DNA from: JAXMEB01 sp046348545
GTDB lineage: Bacteria > Pseudomonadota > Gammaproteobacteria > Berkiellales > Berkiellaceae
Assembly (NCBI GenBank): GCA_046348545.1
Contig: JAXMEB010000006.1
Coordinates: 1-64,000 of the forward strand
DNA: 64,000 nt
Direction of reading: 5' to 3'
In this document: piece after piece, positions 54,615 to 62,309 of the stretch
Layout: every line of letters begins with the position of its first letter
How positions within the stretch are numbered: position 1 is the stretch's first letter
Position numbers and translations under genes: made by a program
Notes under the pieces: model-generated
The model's database searches: none
What the model was told of the DNA's origin: nothing
The model's input: only the letters and a program-made list of their open reading frames with translations

Positions 54615-55161
54615 ATGACATCCAGTCTGTGTTAATTGCACCAGCGGCTGTTTTTAAGCCTCTGCTCTGAACATGACCATTTTCAGCGGCATTTTGGAGA
54701 GCGTAGCCTTTAAAACGCGGCTCAATCACATCGCTGCATCGGTCTAGCAAGGTGGTGACGATGGCCGCATGACCATTTTTAGCGGCATCTGAGAGAGTCT
54801 CGCCTTTAGTGTACGGATAAATCACATCACCGCATCGGTCTAACAAGGTGGTGACGATGGCCGCATGACCATTTCTAGCGGCATTTCGGAGCGCATTATG
54901 TTTTTCATCCTCAGAAATGTTGTTTTGATAATGCTCTAGCAGTTTCAGTAGAATTCCAGGGTTATGAAGTTCTATCGCTAAAGAAAATGGGGGTATTGTG
55001 TTAGCGTCAGAGTTTTTGATGGTGCTGTATGCGGGGATGATATAACCCGAGAGCAAGCTCCCAACCTTATCTTCATCACCATCTTTAATGGCTTGATATA
55101 AAAGAGGGCCTTTGTTATTAATCAAATTAAAAGTAAAAGCATTGAGAAGGCCGCGCAACAT
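54571..55161 (-). CDS. small ankyrin-repeat protein
   Basis: ATG at 55161 has AAGGG seven bases upstream. Residues ~85-165 contain tandem ankyrin units with near-identical cores NGHAAIVTTLLDRCGDVI and NGHAAIVTTLLDRCSDVI; a third starts as ENGHVQS and breaks off. The DNA of the units is also nearly identical (54720-54800 and 54820-54900), showing recent duplication. The frame ends in a different composition (TDWMSYEYGSKINKELLQN), suggesting a deletion or frameshift in the third repeat. It probably binds a protein partner; secretion is not shown. Confidence 0.6.
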   Translation of the reverse strand: MLRGLLNAFTFNLINNKGPLLYQAIKDGDEDKVGSLLSGYIIPAYSTIKNSDANTIPPFSLAIELHNPGILLKLLEHYQNNISEDEKHNALRNAARNGHAAIVTTLLDRCGDVIYPYTKGETLSDAAKNGHAAIVTTLLDRCSDVIEPRFKGYALQNAAENGHVQSRGLKTAAGAINTDWMSYEYGSKINKELLQN

Positions 55162-55312
55162 CACCAACCCTTCTTTATAAAGCTATGAAAGTTGCAATTC
55201 TAACAAATCTCCAGGGGGTGAAGTAAAGCATATCCAGCGTCGCGCCTTCTGAGCGGCGCTGTGGAGCGATGAAAGGGGTTAAGGGTGGTTCAACGCTGGG
55301 TAAAATAATGGG

Positions 55313-55765
55313 AAAAGAGAAAGCATCCTTGCTTCCATTCAAAGACTTTATGCCGCTGAGAAGGAAATTTCTGGTTTTAATCCAGAGCATAAGCAACAAA
55401 TCAGGTGCTTAAAATCAAAACCGATACTAAAAGAATTCAAAATGTGGCTTAAATGCCAACTGAAAGAGCTGCTCCCGCAAAGCATGTTAGTTAAGGCCAT
55501 AAACTATATGTTACGATTTTGGAGCGAGCTTGAAATCTATTGTAACTATGGGTATCTCGATATCGATAACAACGCAGCCGAACGCGCCATGAGACCTGTT
55601 GCGTTGGGTCGCAAAAATTGGTTGTTTGCAGGCTCAGATGAAGGTGGAAAAACGGCAGCGACCATGCTGAGCCTCATTTAAACTGCAAAGCAGCGTGGCC
55701 TCAACGTAATTTCGTATATTAGTGATTTGCTAAAGGAAGAAAATTATGGTGGGATGGTCGGTTGC
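55313..55765 (+). pseudogene. tnpC: IS66 TnpC C-terminal remnant
   Basis: The frame around 55330-55680 reads EKEISGFNPEHKQQIR..., then YGYLDIDNNAAERAMRPVAL with the catalytic Glu, then NWLFAGSDEGGKTAATMLSLI and a stop at 55679. After the stop the same frame continues TAKQRGLNVISYI to ~55765. It is the 3' third of a second IS66 transposase with no left part. 55168-55312 shows no gene. Confidence 0.85.
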
Positions 55766-55817
55766 TAATTTTCATTGAGACTGGGCATGCAATTGCCCCG
55801 TCTCAATGCTGCTCAGT

Positions 55818-56195
55818 CTAGGGTGATGGGGGGCTGCGTTTTGGTAGGTCATTTAAGGGAAGGTCATTAAACCCAGAAGACTGTTTTGGTTCTGATAATT
55901 CACTAGCAGCAGAGTTACGATAAGAATCATAACTTGGAAAACAACCTTTGAAATTGGCTACTGGATGCATTCTTGTTAGAGAAATCACTTCATTTTCAGT
56001 TTTTTGTGAATAGGAGGGTGCGCAACCATGATTTGTGGGTTCTGAACTTGGATTGGGCAAGTTGAACTGTTTAATATACTCCTTAAACCCTTCTGTAAGA
56101 TCTGCTTCATTTTCAAAGTAAATCCACTCTCTGGCATTTTTTTCTTTATCGTTAATACAAATAAAAAAATCTGTTTTTGTGGCAGTCGTCTTCAT
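55818..56195 (-). CDS. hypothetical protein (125 aa)
   Basis: ATG at 56195 has a strong GGGAG six bases upstream. The first half (MKTTATKTDFFICINDKEKN... EGFKEYIKQFNLP) looks folded; the second half is a Ser/Pro/Asn-rich tail ending LPKRSPPSP. No signal peptide or membrane segment. No family is recognised; the proline-rich tail is unusual for a housekeeping protein. Confidence 0.5.
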   Translation of the reverse strand: MKTTATKTDFFICINDKEKNAREWIYFENEADLTEGFKEYIKQFNLPNPSSEPTNHGCAPSYSQKTENEVISLTRMHPVANFKGCFPSYDSYRNSAASELSEPKQSSGFNDLPLNDLPKRSPPSP

Positions 56196-56351
56196 CTAAT
56201 CTCCCTATGTAATATTTATAAATCGTCATAATCCAGAACCTCAGAAAGTATACATAAAGAGCAATTTTAAAAATAGAGTCTGTCCTGGTCCAAAAAGTAG
56301 CGTCTTAATGTTTAAAGCTGACAGGAGATTGCTTAAGCAGGAAAAGTGTGG

Positions 56352-56430
56352 TGAAATGCTCGGCTGCTAATTTTCCGGACGGTTACAAACTAAGATAACT
56401 CTATTCCTGGGAATGCCTATTCGCAGGAAT
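56352..56430. repeat. IS66 right-end-like remnant (second copy)
   Basis: TTTTCCGGACGGTTAC and the following sequence match 48621-48698. The stretch 56196-56756 has no gene; besides this remnant, TTACCAAATTTGCGCGAAAG at 56468-56487 resembles the reversed end of the IS200/IS605 copies. Confidence 0.5.
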
Positions 56431-56696
56431 TGGGTGTGATACTTACAGTATTTAATTTCATGAAGGAAGTTACCAAATTTGCGCGAAAGGCGCATATTTT
56501 CTGTTAAAGCGATAAAGGTTGTGGGTAACACTAAGCAAGAGGTATGATGCGCGTGCGAGGGATGGAGGGCGTGAGGCCATGCATCAGCCTAGTTATCCAT
56601 TTAACCAAATCTAGATGTGCTTAATTGTGCGATGAGGCTCTAAGCGAAAAAGGCTTTTAAATCCAGTCTGTTATACTATAATTCAATTAACAATAG

Positions 56697-56747
56697 CCGC
56701 CACGCCTATGCCTCTTGGTAAGCGTAAACCTTGGTGGCTTTTTTTTA
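56697..56747 (+). terminator. hairpin with T8, before IS30 copy 2
   Basis: GCCGCCACG pairs loosely with CTTGGTGGC, with a further CCTCTTGG/CCTTGG inner region, followed by eight T. It may end transcription from the left or belong to decayed mobile DNA. Confidence 0.4.
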
Positions 56748-56756
56748 TCTACGCGG

Positions 56757-57921
56757 ATTCAAACACGAAGTGCAACACCCCGCTTTTCACATGATTTACT
56801 AAACACTTCAATTGGTGTCTTATAACCTAAGCATTTTCGTGGGCGGTTATTAAGTTTTGTTTCGACTTTATGTAAATCATTGGCGCTGATCTTATCAAAT
56901 CGAATTTTTTTAGGAAAGTATTGCCTGACCAGACCATTAGTGTTTTCATTCAACCCTCGTTCCCATGAATGATATGGCTTAGCAAAATAACACGGTGCGC
57001 CCAGAACCTGCATGATAGCCTCATGAGCTGAGAATTCTTTACCATTGTCGAATGTGATTGTACGAACAATCTGTTCCAATGATTCGAAGCGAGGATACTC
57101 CTCAAGCAAACGATCAAAGCGTTCAGAAAGTGCATTGTTTACTGCCTCTGATGTTTTACTTTTAAGGTTAACAATTAAGCTAAGTTTTGATTTTCTATCG
57201 ACTAAAGTTAGAATCGCGCCTTGATGATTTGCGCCAATAACCGTATCCCCCTCCCAGTCTCCCAGGCGCTCTTTACGTTCAACGGCAACAGGCCTTTCAT
57301 CAATGTCGACACGATTAGGAATACACCCCCTACCAGCCTTACCAGAACCGCGCCTGTTGTATTTTTTCCCGGCATGCCTTAGATGAGTATAGAGCGTTCC
57401 ACCTTGGTGCTTATCATCCCATACATGCAGATATATTGATTCGTGACTTATTTCAACACCGGCCCTGCCAAGCCACCCAGAGATTTGCTCTGGGCTCCAA
57501 TCCAGAAGAAGTTTTTCCCGGATCACTTCAAGCAGTTCATCTTTCATTTTTTTACGCTCGCTGCTTGCAACATGACGCCGGGCATCAGCTTTCTCTTGGG
57601 CTTGTTTAGGTCTGTAACCTCTGCCACCTGAGTTCCTTGAAATTTCTCGGCTGATCGTTGAGCGGGATTTGTTTAGCTGAACGGCTATTTGTTTTTGTGT
57701 CGCTCCAATTGACAGCAATGCATAAATTTGAGAACGTTCATCATTGGTCAGGTGACAGTATGCCATGTGTCTTTCTCCATGAGTTTTGCAAGAACCCAAG
57801 AGAAGTTACACTTAATGCTGTTGGCTGACCACTCGTCTTGTATCCAGCTTCATCTCATTTGTTTATTAAACTTTAACAAATAGAATTAACTAGATAACTT
57901 GGTTGCACTTCAGAATTGAAT
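56757..57921. mobile_element. IS30-family element, copy 2 (mosaic)
   Basis: Same inverted ends as copy 1 (ATTCAAACACGAAGTGCAAC left). The upstream two-thirds is the same as copy 1, but the 3' ~220 bases of the gene differ strongly. It truncates the gene at 57922. Confidence 0.88.
56759..57766 (-). CDS. IS30-family transposase, variant C-terminus
   Basis: It matches copy 1 up to about residue 256 (one Thr-to-Met change). It then reads GLNENTNGLVRQYFPKKIRF and continues with a different last ~70 residues, returning to GVALRV at the end. The DDE residues are intact, including the Glu in NENTNGL. The sharp change from identity to divergence indicates recombination with a related IS30. Confidence 0.92.
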   Translation of the reverse strand: MAYCHLTNDERSQIYALLSIGATQKQIAVQLNKSRSTISREISRNSGGRGYRPKQAQEKADARRHVASSERKKMKDELLEVIREKLLLDWSPEQISGWLGRAGVEISHESIYLHVWDDKHQGGTLYTHLRHAGKKYNRRGSGKAGRGCIPNRVDIDERPVAVERKERLGDWEGDTVIGANHQGAILTLVDRKSKLSLIVNLKSKTSEAVNNALSERFDRLLEEYPRFESLEQIVRTITFDNGKEFSAHEAIMQVLGAPCYFAKPYHSWERGLNENTNGLVRQYFPKKIRFDKISANDLHKVETKLNNRPRKCLGYKTPIEVFSKSCEKRGVALRV

Positions 57922-58103
57922 CGGCGAGATCCTAGAACTGCTGCTGCAAGCCAGATAAAGGTCGGGTCTTCTTTGTATAGTTTTAAGTACGTATTGTTGA
58001 TAGCTGCATTACGTTTAATACTATCGTTGCCAAATGAGGCCAGGTATTTTTCAGTTTCATCAACATTATATTGGAAAGTGAGATGTGCTTGAATGGCGGT
58101 CAT
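57922..58103 (-). pseudogene. unrecognised gene cut by IS30
   Basis: The product begins MTAIQAHLTFQYNVDETEKY and continues KRNAAINNTYLKLYKEDPTF and IWLAAAVLGS, then enters the IS30 end. The pattern 'N..I...Y..LY..DP.F.WA..A...S' resembles a family of large uncharacterised proteins found with secreted-toxin loci, but I cannot name it with confidence. It overlaps the upstream gene by 4 bases, so the two form an operon. Confidence 0.5.
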
Positions 58104-58780
58104 TCTTGAACCTTATTTTTAAAGTCGTTGTTTTCAATATAAATACGTATATAGAACTTATTAAATTTATCCTTGCTTTTGTTGTTATAAACTAGTATCA
58201 CTAATCTATGTCCACCACATTTCCATCTTTGATAAACTGATACATAGGGTGAATTATAGGGTAATTGATATGGCATCCAAACACCTTTTTTAGGATCTGC
58301 CTCAATAGACCTCCAGCCTAATTGATCAAAAAAATGAACCCATTTATCTAAGATGGGATTAACTTCGGAGTCAGTTTTCGATATGCCTGGTAAGAAAGGA
58401 GCAAAGTCAATCTCATTCCATACATTTCTATGTTCGTTAAAAGAAATTGAAGCATAATAAGTTTCATCCGCCACAAACCCACAGGCATCATCGATGAGTC
58501 TAAATCGTTTTGGGGCTTGATCGAATAGACCAATATTTAGATGATCAATTTTAGTTGTGCCATAAAACAAGGAAACGTTGAATTTAATATTTTGACTAGA
58601 ATCAGCCAAGATGTCTTCTGCTGTGCTATCAAATTTGACAACAATGCCTGCTTCTGGATCTGGGTCACCGGGAATGGGCTTTCTGGGTGGATCAATTGGG
58701 TGTGTAAGATTCGTAAATCCTGTAACCAAAATGCTCAAGATGAGAATAGCGACAGATATGATTGATTTTCTATACTGCAT
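58100..58780 (-). CDS. exported hypothetical protein, operon partner of the broken gene
   Basis: From ATG at 58780 the product starts MQYRKSIISVAILILSILVTGF, a signal peptide or anchor, followed by a proline-rich PIDPPRKPIPGDPDP. The rest of the 226 residues is mixed beta/alpha with WMPYQLPYNSPYVSVYQRWK and one CGG. No lipobox is evident. It probably acts in the periplasm together with the product of the overlapping truncated gene. The family is unknown to me. It reads away from the tRNA-Pro gene across ~100 bases of leader. Confidence 0.6.
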   Translation of the reverse strand: MQYRKSIISVAILILSILVTGFTNLTHPIDPPRKPIPGDPDPEAGIVVKFDSTAEDILADSSQNIKFNVSLFYGTTKIDHLNIGLFDQAPKRFRLIDDACGFVADETYYASISFNEHRNVWNEIDFAPFLPGISKTDSEVNPILDKWVHFFDQLGWRSIEADPKKGVWMPYQLPYNSPYVSVYQRWKCGGHRLVILVYNNKSKDKFNKFYIRIYIENNDFKNKVQE

Positions 58781-58880
58781 ACAATATATCCTTTTTTGCT
58801 TGCGCTTAAATTTTAGCATGCAGAATAGCTATTTTGAATTGAGTTGTTAGAGGCATTGTTTCAATACCTCTAATTGAGAT

Positions 58881-58957
58881 TGGTCGGGGTGACAGGATTT
58901 GAACCTACGACCCCTGCGTCCCGAACGCAGTGCTCTACCAGGCTGAGCTACACCCCG
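58881..58957 (-). tRNA. tRNA-Pro (CGG), CCA encoded
   Basis: The 77-base cloverleaf has a 7-bp acceptor stem CGGGGTG/CACCCCG (58951-58957 with 58885-58891). The anticodon loop TTCGGGA gives CGG, and the T-arm is GGTTCAAATCC. Encoded CCA is at 58881-58883. Its 3' end faces the accessory region, the usual orientation of island attachment sites. It lies 3 bases past the ispB stop, in the same direction. Confidence 0.97.
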
Positions 58958-58960
58958 AGG

Positions 58961-59929
58961 TCAAGCCGTACGGCTTATTGTGAAATCTGCTAAGTCGTTT
59001 AATGCATCACGGTAAGGTGAAGCAGGTAAGACTTTCAAAGCTTGCTTTGCATTTTCGATCTCAAGCTTTGCAACGGACATAGTGTACTCAATTGCCCCAC
59101 TAGCAGCAATGGTGCTCTGGATCTCTTTCAAAGCACCTCGTTCACCGGTTTGAATCGCGTCGATAATAAATTGCCGATTCGGTTCACTCGCATGTTTTAA
59201 AGCATACAAAAGTGGGAGGGTGACTTTGCCTTCTGCTAAATCATCCCCTAAATTCTTACCTAATTCTTCGGCAACAGCTGTGTAATCCAGTACATCATCT
59301 ACGAGCTGGAAAGCCATGCCGATGTGCCTACCATAGGCTTGCATGCTGCGTTCAATATCGGAGGAAGATTTGCCCAGCATGGCGCCTAATCGGCCAGAGG
59401 CTTCAAATAGCTTTGCTGTTTTACAGTAGATGACATGAAAATATTGATCTTCTGTATACTCTGGATTGTGCTTATTAATTAGTTGGGCAACTTCACCCTC
59501 TACAATCATGTTGGAAGTTTCAGAAAGCACTTGCATCATCGTAAGACTGCCCAGTGAGACAATCATTTGAAATGCCCTGGAGTATAAGAAGTCCCCGACT
59601 AGGACGCTGGTTGCATTATCCCAAATCATATTGGCTGTGGGCTGACCGCGTCGTTGCTCCGAGTCATCAACCACATCATCATGTAATAATGTTGCGGTAT
59701 GTAAATATTCAATAATGGCAGCTAATGTAATATGATCTCTGCCGGTATAAGCACATGCCTTGGCCGCTAGAAGCGCAACCAATGGGCGTACGCGCTTGCC
59801 ACCACTTTCAACTAAGTAGCGCCCAACTTCCTGAATCAAAGGGACATTCGATTCTAAATAGGTCAAAATAGTCTCATTGACCGCTTTAAGCTCAGATTGA
59901 AGTAAAGAGCGAATGGCTTCTAAAGACAT
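58961..59929 (-). CDS. ispB: octaprenyl diphosphate synthase
   Basis: This trans-prenyltransferase elongates farnesyl diphosphate with isopentenyl units to make the ubiquinone side chain. The first aspartate-rich motif is LLHDDVVDD and the second QLVDDVLDY; GGKRVRP near the N-terminus binds isopentenyl diphosphate. At 322 residues it has the normal length. ATG at 59929 has GGGGG upstream. It is divergent from rplU, the standard gammaproteobacterial order. Confidence 0.97.
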   Translation of the reverse strand: MSLEAIRSLLQSELKAVNETILTYLESNVPLIQEVGRYLVESGGKRVRPLVALLAAKACAYTGRDHITLAAIIEYLHTATLLHDDVVDDSEQRRGQPTANMIWDNATSVLVGDFLYSRAFQMIVSLGSLTMMQVLSETSNMIVEGEVAQLINKHNPEYTEDQYFHVIYCKTAKLFEASGRLGAMLGKSSSDIERSMQAYGRHIGMAFQLVDDVLDYTAVAEELGKNLGDDLAEGKVTLPLLYALKHASEPNRQFIIDAIQTGERGALKEIQSTIAASGAIEYTMSVAKLEIENAKQALKVLPASPYRDALNDLADFTISRTA

Positions 59930-60106
59930 TGATATCGTTGCCCCCTATTAATTTCAGGCGACTATACGACTTATTGCCATATTGCACAAGATTGCGGTGA
60001 GCGCTTCTTGCGGAAGTGGGGGAGTTAAAGTAGAATTCGTAGCCTTGCCTTAAAGAGCAATTTCTTTATTTGTTTAACTAAATCATAATAAATGAGGTCG
60101 ACAAGT

Positions 60107-60424
60107 ATGGACAGCCCGTACGCAGTCATCGAATCAGGTGGAAAGCAACACCGTGTCAAAGTAGGCCAACGCCTAAAGCTTGAAAAGCTGCCGGTTGAGG
60201 AAGGTCAAACGGTTGAGTTGGATAAAGTCATGTTGGTTGCAAATGGTGACAACGTCCAATTGGGCGCGCCTTATCTCGACAAGAGCAAAGTGTCAGCTAA
60301 AGTACTCAGCCATGGGCGTGGTGATAAGATTACCATCATTAAAATGCGTCGCCGTAAGACCTATCGCCGTAAGCAGGGTCATCGACAAGCATTTACCGAA
60401 ATTGAAGTGACTAGCATTCAATAA
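60107..60424 (+). CDS. rplU: 50S ribosomal protein L21
   Basis: The product MDSPYAVIESGGKQHRVKVG... is L21, with the conserved RRKTYRRKQGHRQ segment near the end. The ATG at 60107 is chosen because GAGG precedes it; the upstream ATG at 60092 lacks a site. At 105 residues it is normal. It heads the rplU-rpmA-obgE operon. Confidence 0.97.
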   Translation: MDSPYAVIESGGKQHRVKVGQRLKLEKLPVEEGQTVELDKVMLVANGDNVQLGAPYLDKSKVSAKVLSHGRGDKITIIKMRRRKTYRRKQGHRQAFTEIEVTSIQ

Positions 60425-60443
60425 TTTATAGAGGAAGTGTGTC

Positions 60444-60734
60444 ATGGCACATAAGAAAGCAGGCGGTAGTACTCGTAACGGTCGAGATTCAAATCCGCAA
60501 TATTTAGGTGTTAAATGCTACGGTGGAGAGCAAGTAACTGGTGGATCGATCATCATCCGCCAACGTGGCACGAAATTCCATCCAGGCGTTTTTGTCGGTA
60601 TGGGTAAAGACAATACCTTATTTGCTAAGGTAGCAGGTGTTGTGAAGTTTGATCTAAAAGGTCCGCGTCACAATAAGCGCCGTATCGTTAGCATTATTCC
60701 TGCCGAACAAACTGCTCAGGCAGCCCAAGCCTAG
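60444..60734 (+). CDS. rpmA: 50S ribosomal protein L27
   Basis: MAHKKAGGSTRNGRDSNPQYLG is the invariant L27 start, whose N-terminus reaches the peptidyl transferase centre. There are 96 residues including an Ala-rich tail. GAGG lies upstream of the ATG, 19 bases after rplU. Confidence 0.98.
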   Translation: MAHKKAGGSTRNGRDSNPQYLGVKCYGGEQVTGGSIIIRQRGTKFHPGVFVGMGKDNTLFAKVAGVVKFDLKGPRHNKRRIVSIIPAEQTAQAAQA

Positions 60735-60776
60735 CGCTTTTAATGATACTGTCCCAGCAGTAAAGGGTATAGTACT

Positions 60777-61817
60777 GTGAAATTTGTGGATGAAGCGACT
60801 CTTGTTGCCCAAGCGGGCAACGGGGGCGCTGGTTCTAGAAGCTTTAGACGTGAAAAATACGTTCCCTTTGGTGGCCCGGATGGCGGTGACGGCGGGGACG
60901 GTGGAGATGTCTATCTACAAGCTGAGCCAGGACTCAACACACTTATCGATTTTAGATACATTCGATCTGTGAAAGCAGGGCATGGTGGGATTGGGCTCGG
61001 CCGTCAAATGACTGGTCGAAATGGTGAAACCATTTACGTTCGAGTTCCAATTGGCACGATTGTCAAAGATGCTGATACCGGTGATCATCTAGGTGATTTA
61101 TCGGAAGCTGGACAGACTTTGCTCGTTGCCAAAGGCGGTCGGCGCGGTTTAGGTAATATCCATTTCAAAACCAGCACCAATCGTGCGCCTCGGAAGTGCA
61201 CGCCTGGGCAGCCTGGGGAAACCAGAACTTTAGCGCTTGAGTTAAAGCTATTGGCGCATATTGGTTTGTTGGGACTGCCGAATGCTGGGAAATCCACTCT
61301 TTTAAGAGCGATCTCTTCTGCCAGACCTAAAGTGGCTGATTATCCGTTTACGACCCTGCACCCTAATTTAGGGACTGTGAAGTTACCTTCAGGGAGCAGT
61401 ATCGTTGTCGCAGATATCCCGGGCCTTATCGAAGGCGCCAGTGAAGGAGCAGGTTTAGGTTTCCAGTTTTTGAGACATTTATCTCGCAATCATTTGTTAT
61501 TGCACGTGGTCGATGTCGTCCCGATGACAGAATCTCCTTTAAAAAATATTCAAATGATTCAACAAGAGTTGAGGCAATACGATCCAGCGCTGGCTGAGAA
61601 GCCACAGTGGTTTGTACTCAATAAGATTGATTGCCTGGATGAGATGGCTTTAAGTGATATCAGAAACGAGATCCAATCAGCTTATCCAGCGAGTAAGCTA
61701 TTCGAAATATCGGCATTAACCGGCCTAGGCATCCAGCAGCTTTGTTTGGCAATTGACGCTGAATATCAAGAATCAACTAACAAGCCTATTGAAGACTTAT
61801 CGGAATCAGACGACTGA
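60777..61817 (+). CDS. obgE: Obg-family GTPase
   Basis: ObgE is an essential GTPase involved in 50S assembly and stress control. The glycine-rich Obg fold (GGDGGDGGDVYLQ) occupies ~1-158. G1 is GLPNAGKST, G3 DIPGLIEGASEG and G4 NKID. The start is GTG at 60777 with AAAGGG upstream. The 346 residues are a normal length; the acidic tail DLSESDD is typical. It is the last gene of the rplU operon. Confidence 0.97.
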   Translation: MKFVDEATLVAQAGNGGAGSRSFRREKYVPFGGPDGGDGGDGGDVYLQAEPGLNTLIDFRYIRSVKAGHGGIGLGRQMTGRNGETIYVRVPIGTIVKDADTGDHLGDLSEAGQTLLVAKGGRRGLGNIHFKTSTNRAPRKCTPGQPGETRTLALELKLLAHIGLLGLPNAGKSTLLRAISSARPKVADYPFTTLHPNLGTVKLPSGSSIVVADIPGLIEGASEGAGLGFQFLRHLSRNHLLLHVVDVVPMTESPLKNIQMIQQELRQYDPALAEKPQWFVLNKIDCLDEMALSDIRNEIQSAYPASKLFEISALTGLGIQQLCLAIDAEYQESTNKPIEDLSESDD

Positions 61818-61841
61818 AAGACCTAAAGTTTTGAAGATTCC

Positions 61842-61893
61842 TCTCTCCCGCCATCCGCCTACGCTAAAGTTAACAACGGAGATGCCGGGAGAG
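61842..61893. terminator. long hairpin between convergent obgE and rpsT
   Basis: CTCTCCCG and CGGGAGAG are separated by ~35 bases that contain the shorter internal pair CGGA/TCCG. It lies between convergent genes, so a bidirectional transcription stop or a dispersed repeat is likely. There is no T-run. Confidence 0.4.
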
Positions 61894-61918
61894 GGGTGAG
61901 TGATTGCTAGAGAGTCAA

Positions 61919-62188
61919 TTAAGCTTTAGCAACCTGCTTTAGTTTGATACTCAAGCGACTTTTATGTCTTGAAGCTTTATTCTTATGGATCATGCCTTTG
62001 GCAACCAAACGGTCTACCAGCGAAGCTGCTTCACGGTATTCCGTAGACGCTTCATTGACACTACCCGTTTCGATGGCTTTTAAAACGGTTTTGATTTGGC
62101 TGCGCATGCGAGACAATTGCCAGCGATTACGCATACGGCGCTTTTCATTTTGACGTGTCCGTTTTAAAGCTTGTTTTGTATTGGCCAA
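61919..62188 (-). CDS. rpsT: 30S ribosomal protein S20
   Basis: MANTKQALKRTRQNEKRRMRNR is the S20 start, and the 89 residues are Lys/Arg-rich. It begins with TTG at 62188 with GGAG eight bases before it. The rare UUG start is also used by E. coli rpsT, where it takes part in autoregulation. It is transcribed away from murJ. Confidence 0.97.
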   Translation of the reverse strand: MANTKQALKRTRQNEKRRMRNRWQLSRMRSQIKTVLKAIETGSVNEASTEYREAASLVDRLVAKGMIHKNKASRHKSRLSIKLKQVAKA

Positions 62189-62309
62189 GGTAAATGCTCC
62201 GAACTTAATTTTATAGCTTATGAGAACCCGAAATATTCGCGCTTTTCTTGGGTTTTGTCAACGCTCAGCGCATAATAGGGGGCGGATTTGGGGTTTGCGA
62301 GAATAAAAG

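Noticed and set aside
58881..58957. Duplicate tRNA-Pro 3' end as an att site elsewhere in the window
   Set aside because: I did not see another copy of the T-arm sequence by eye; a proper search is needed, so no att feature is claimed.
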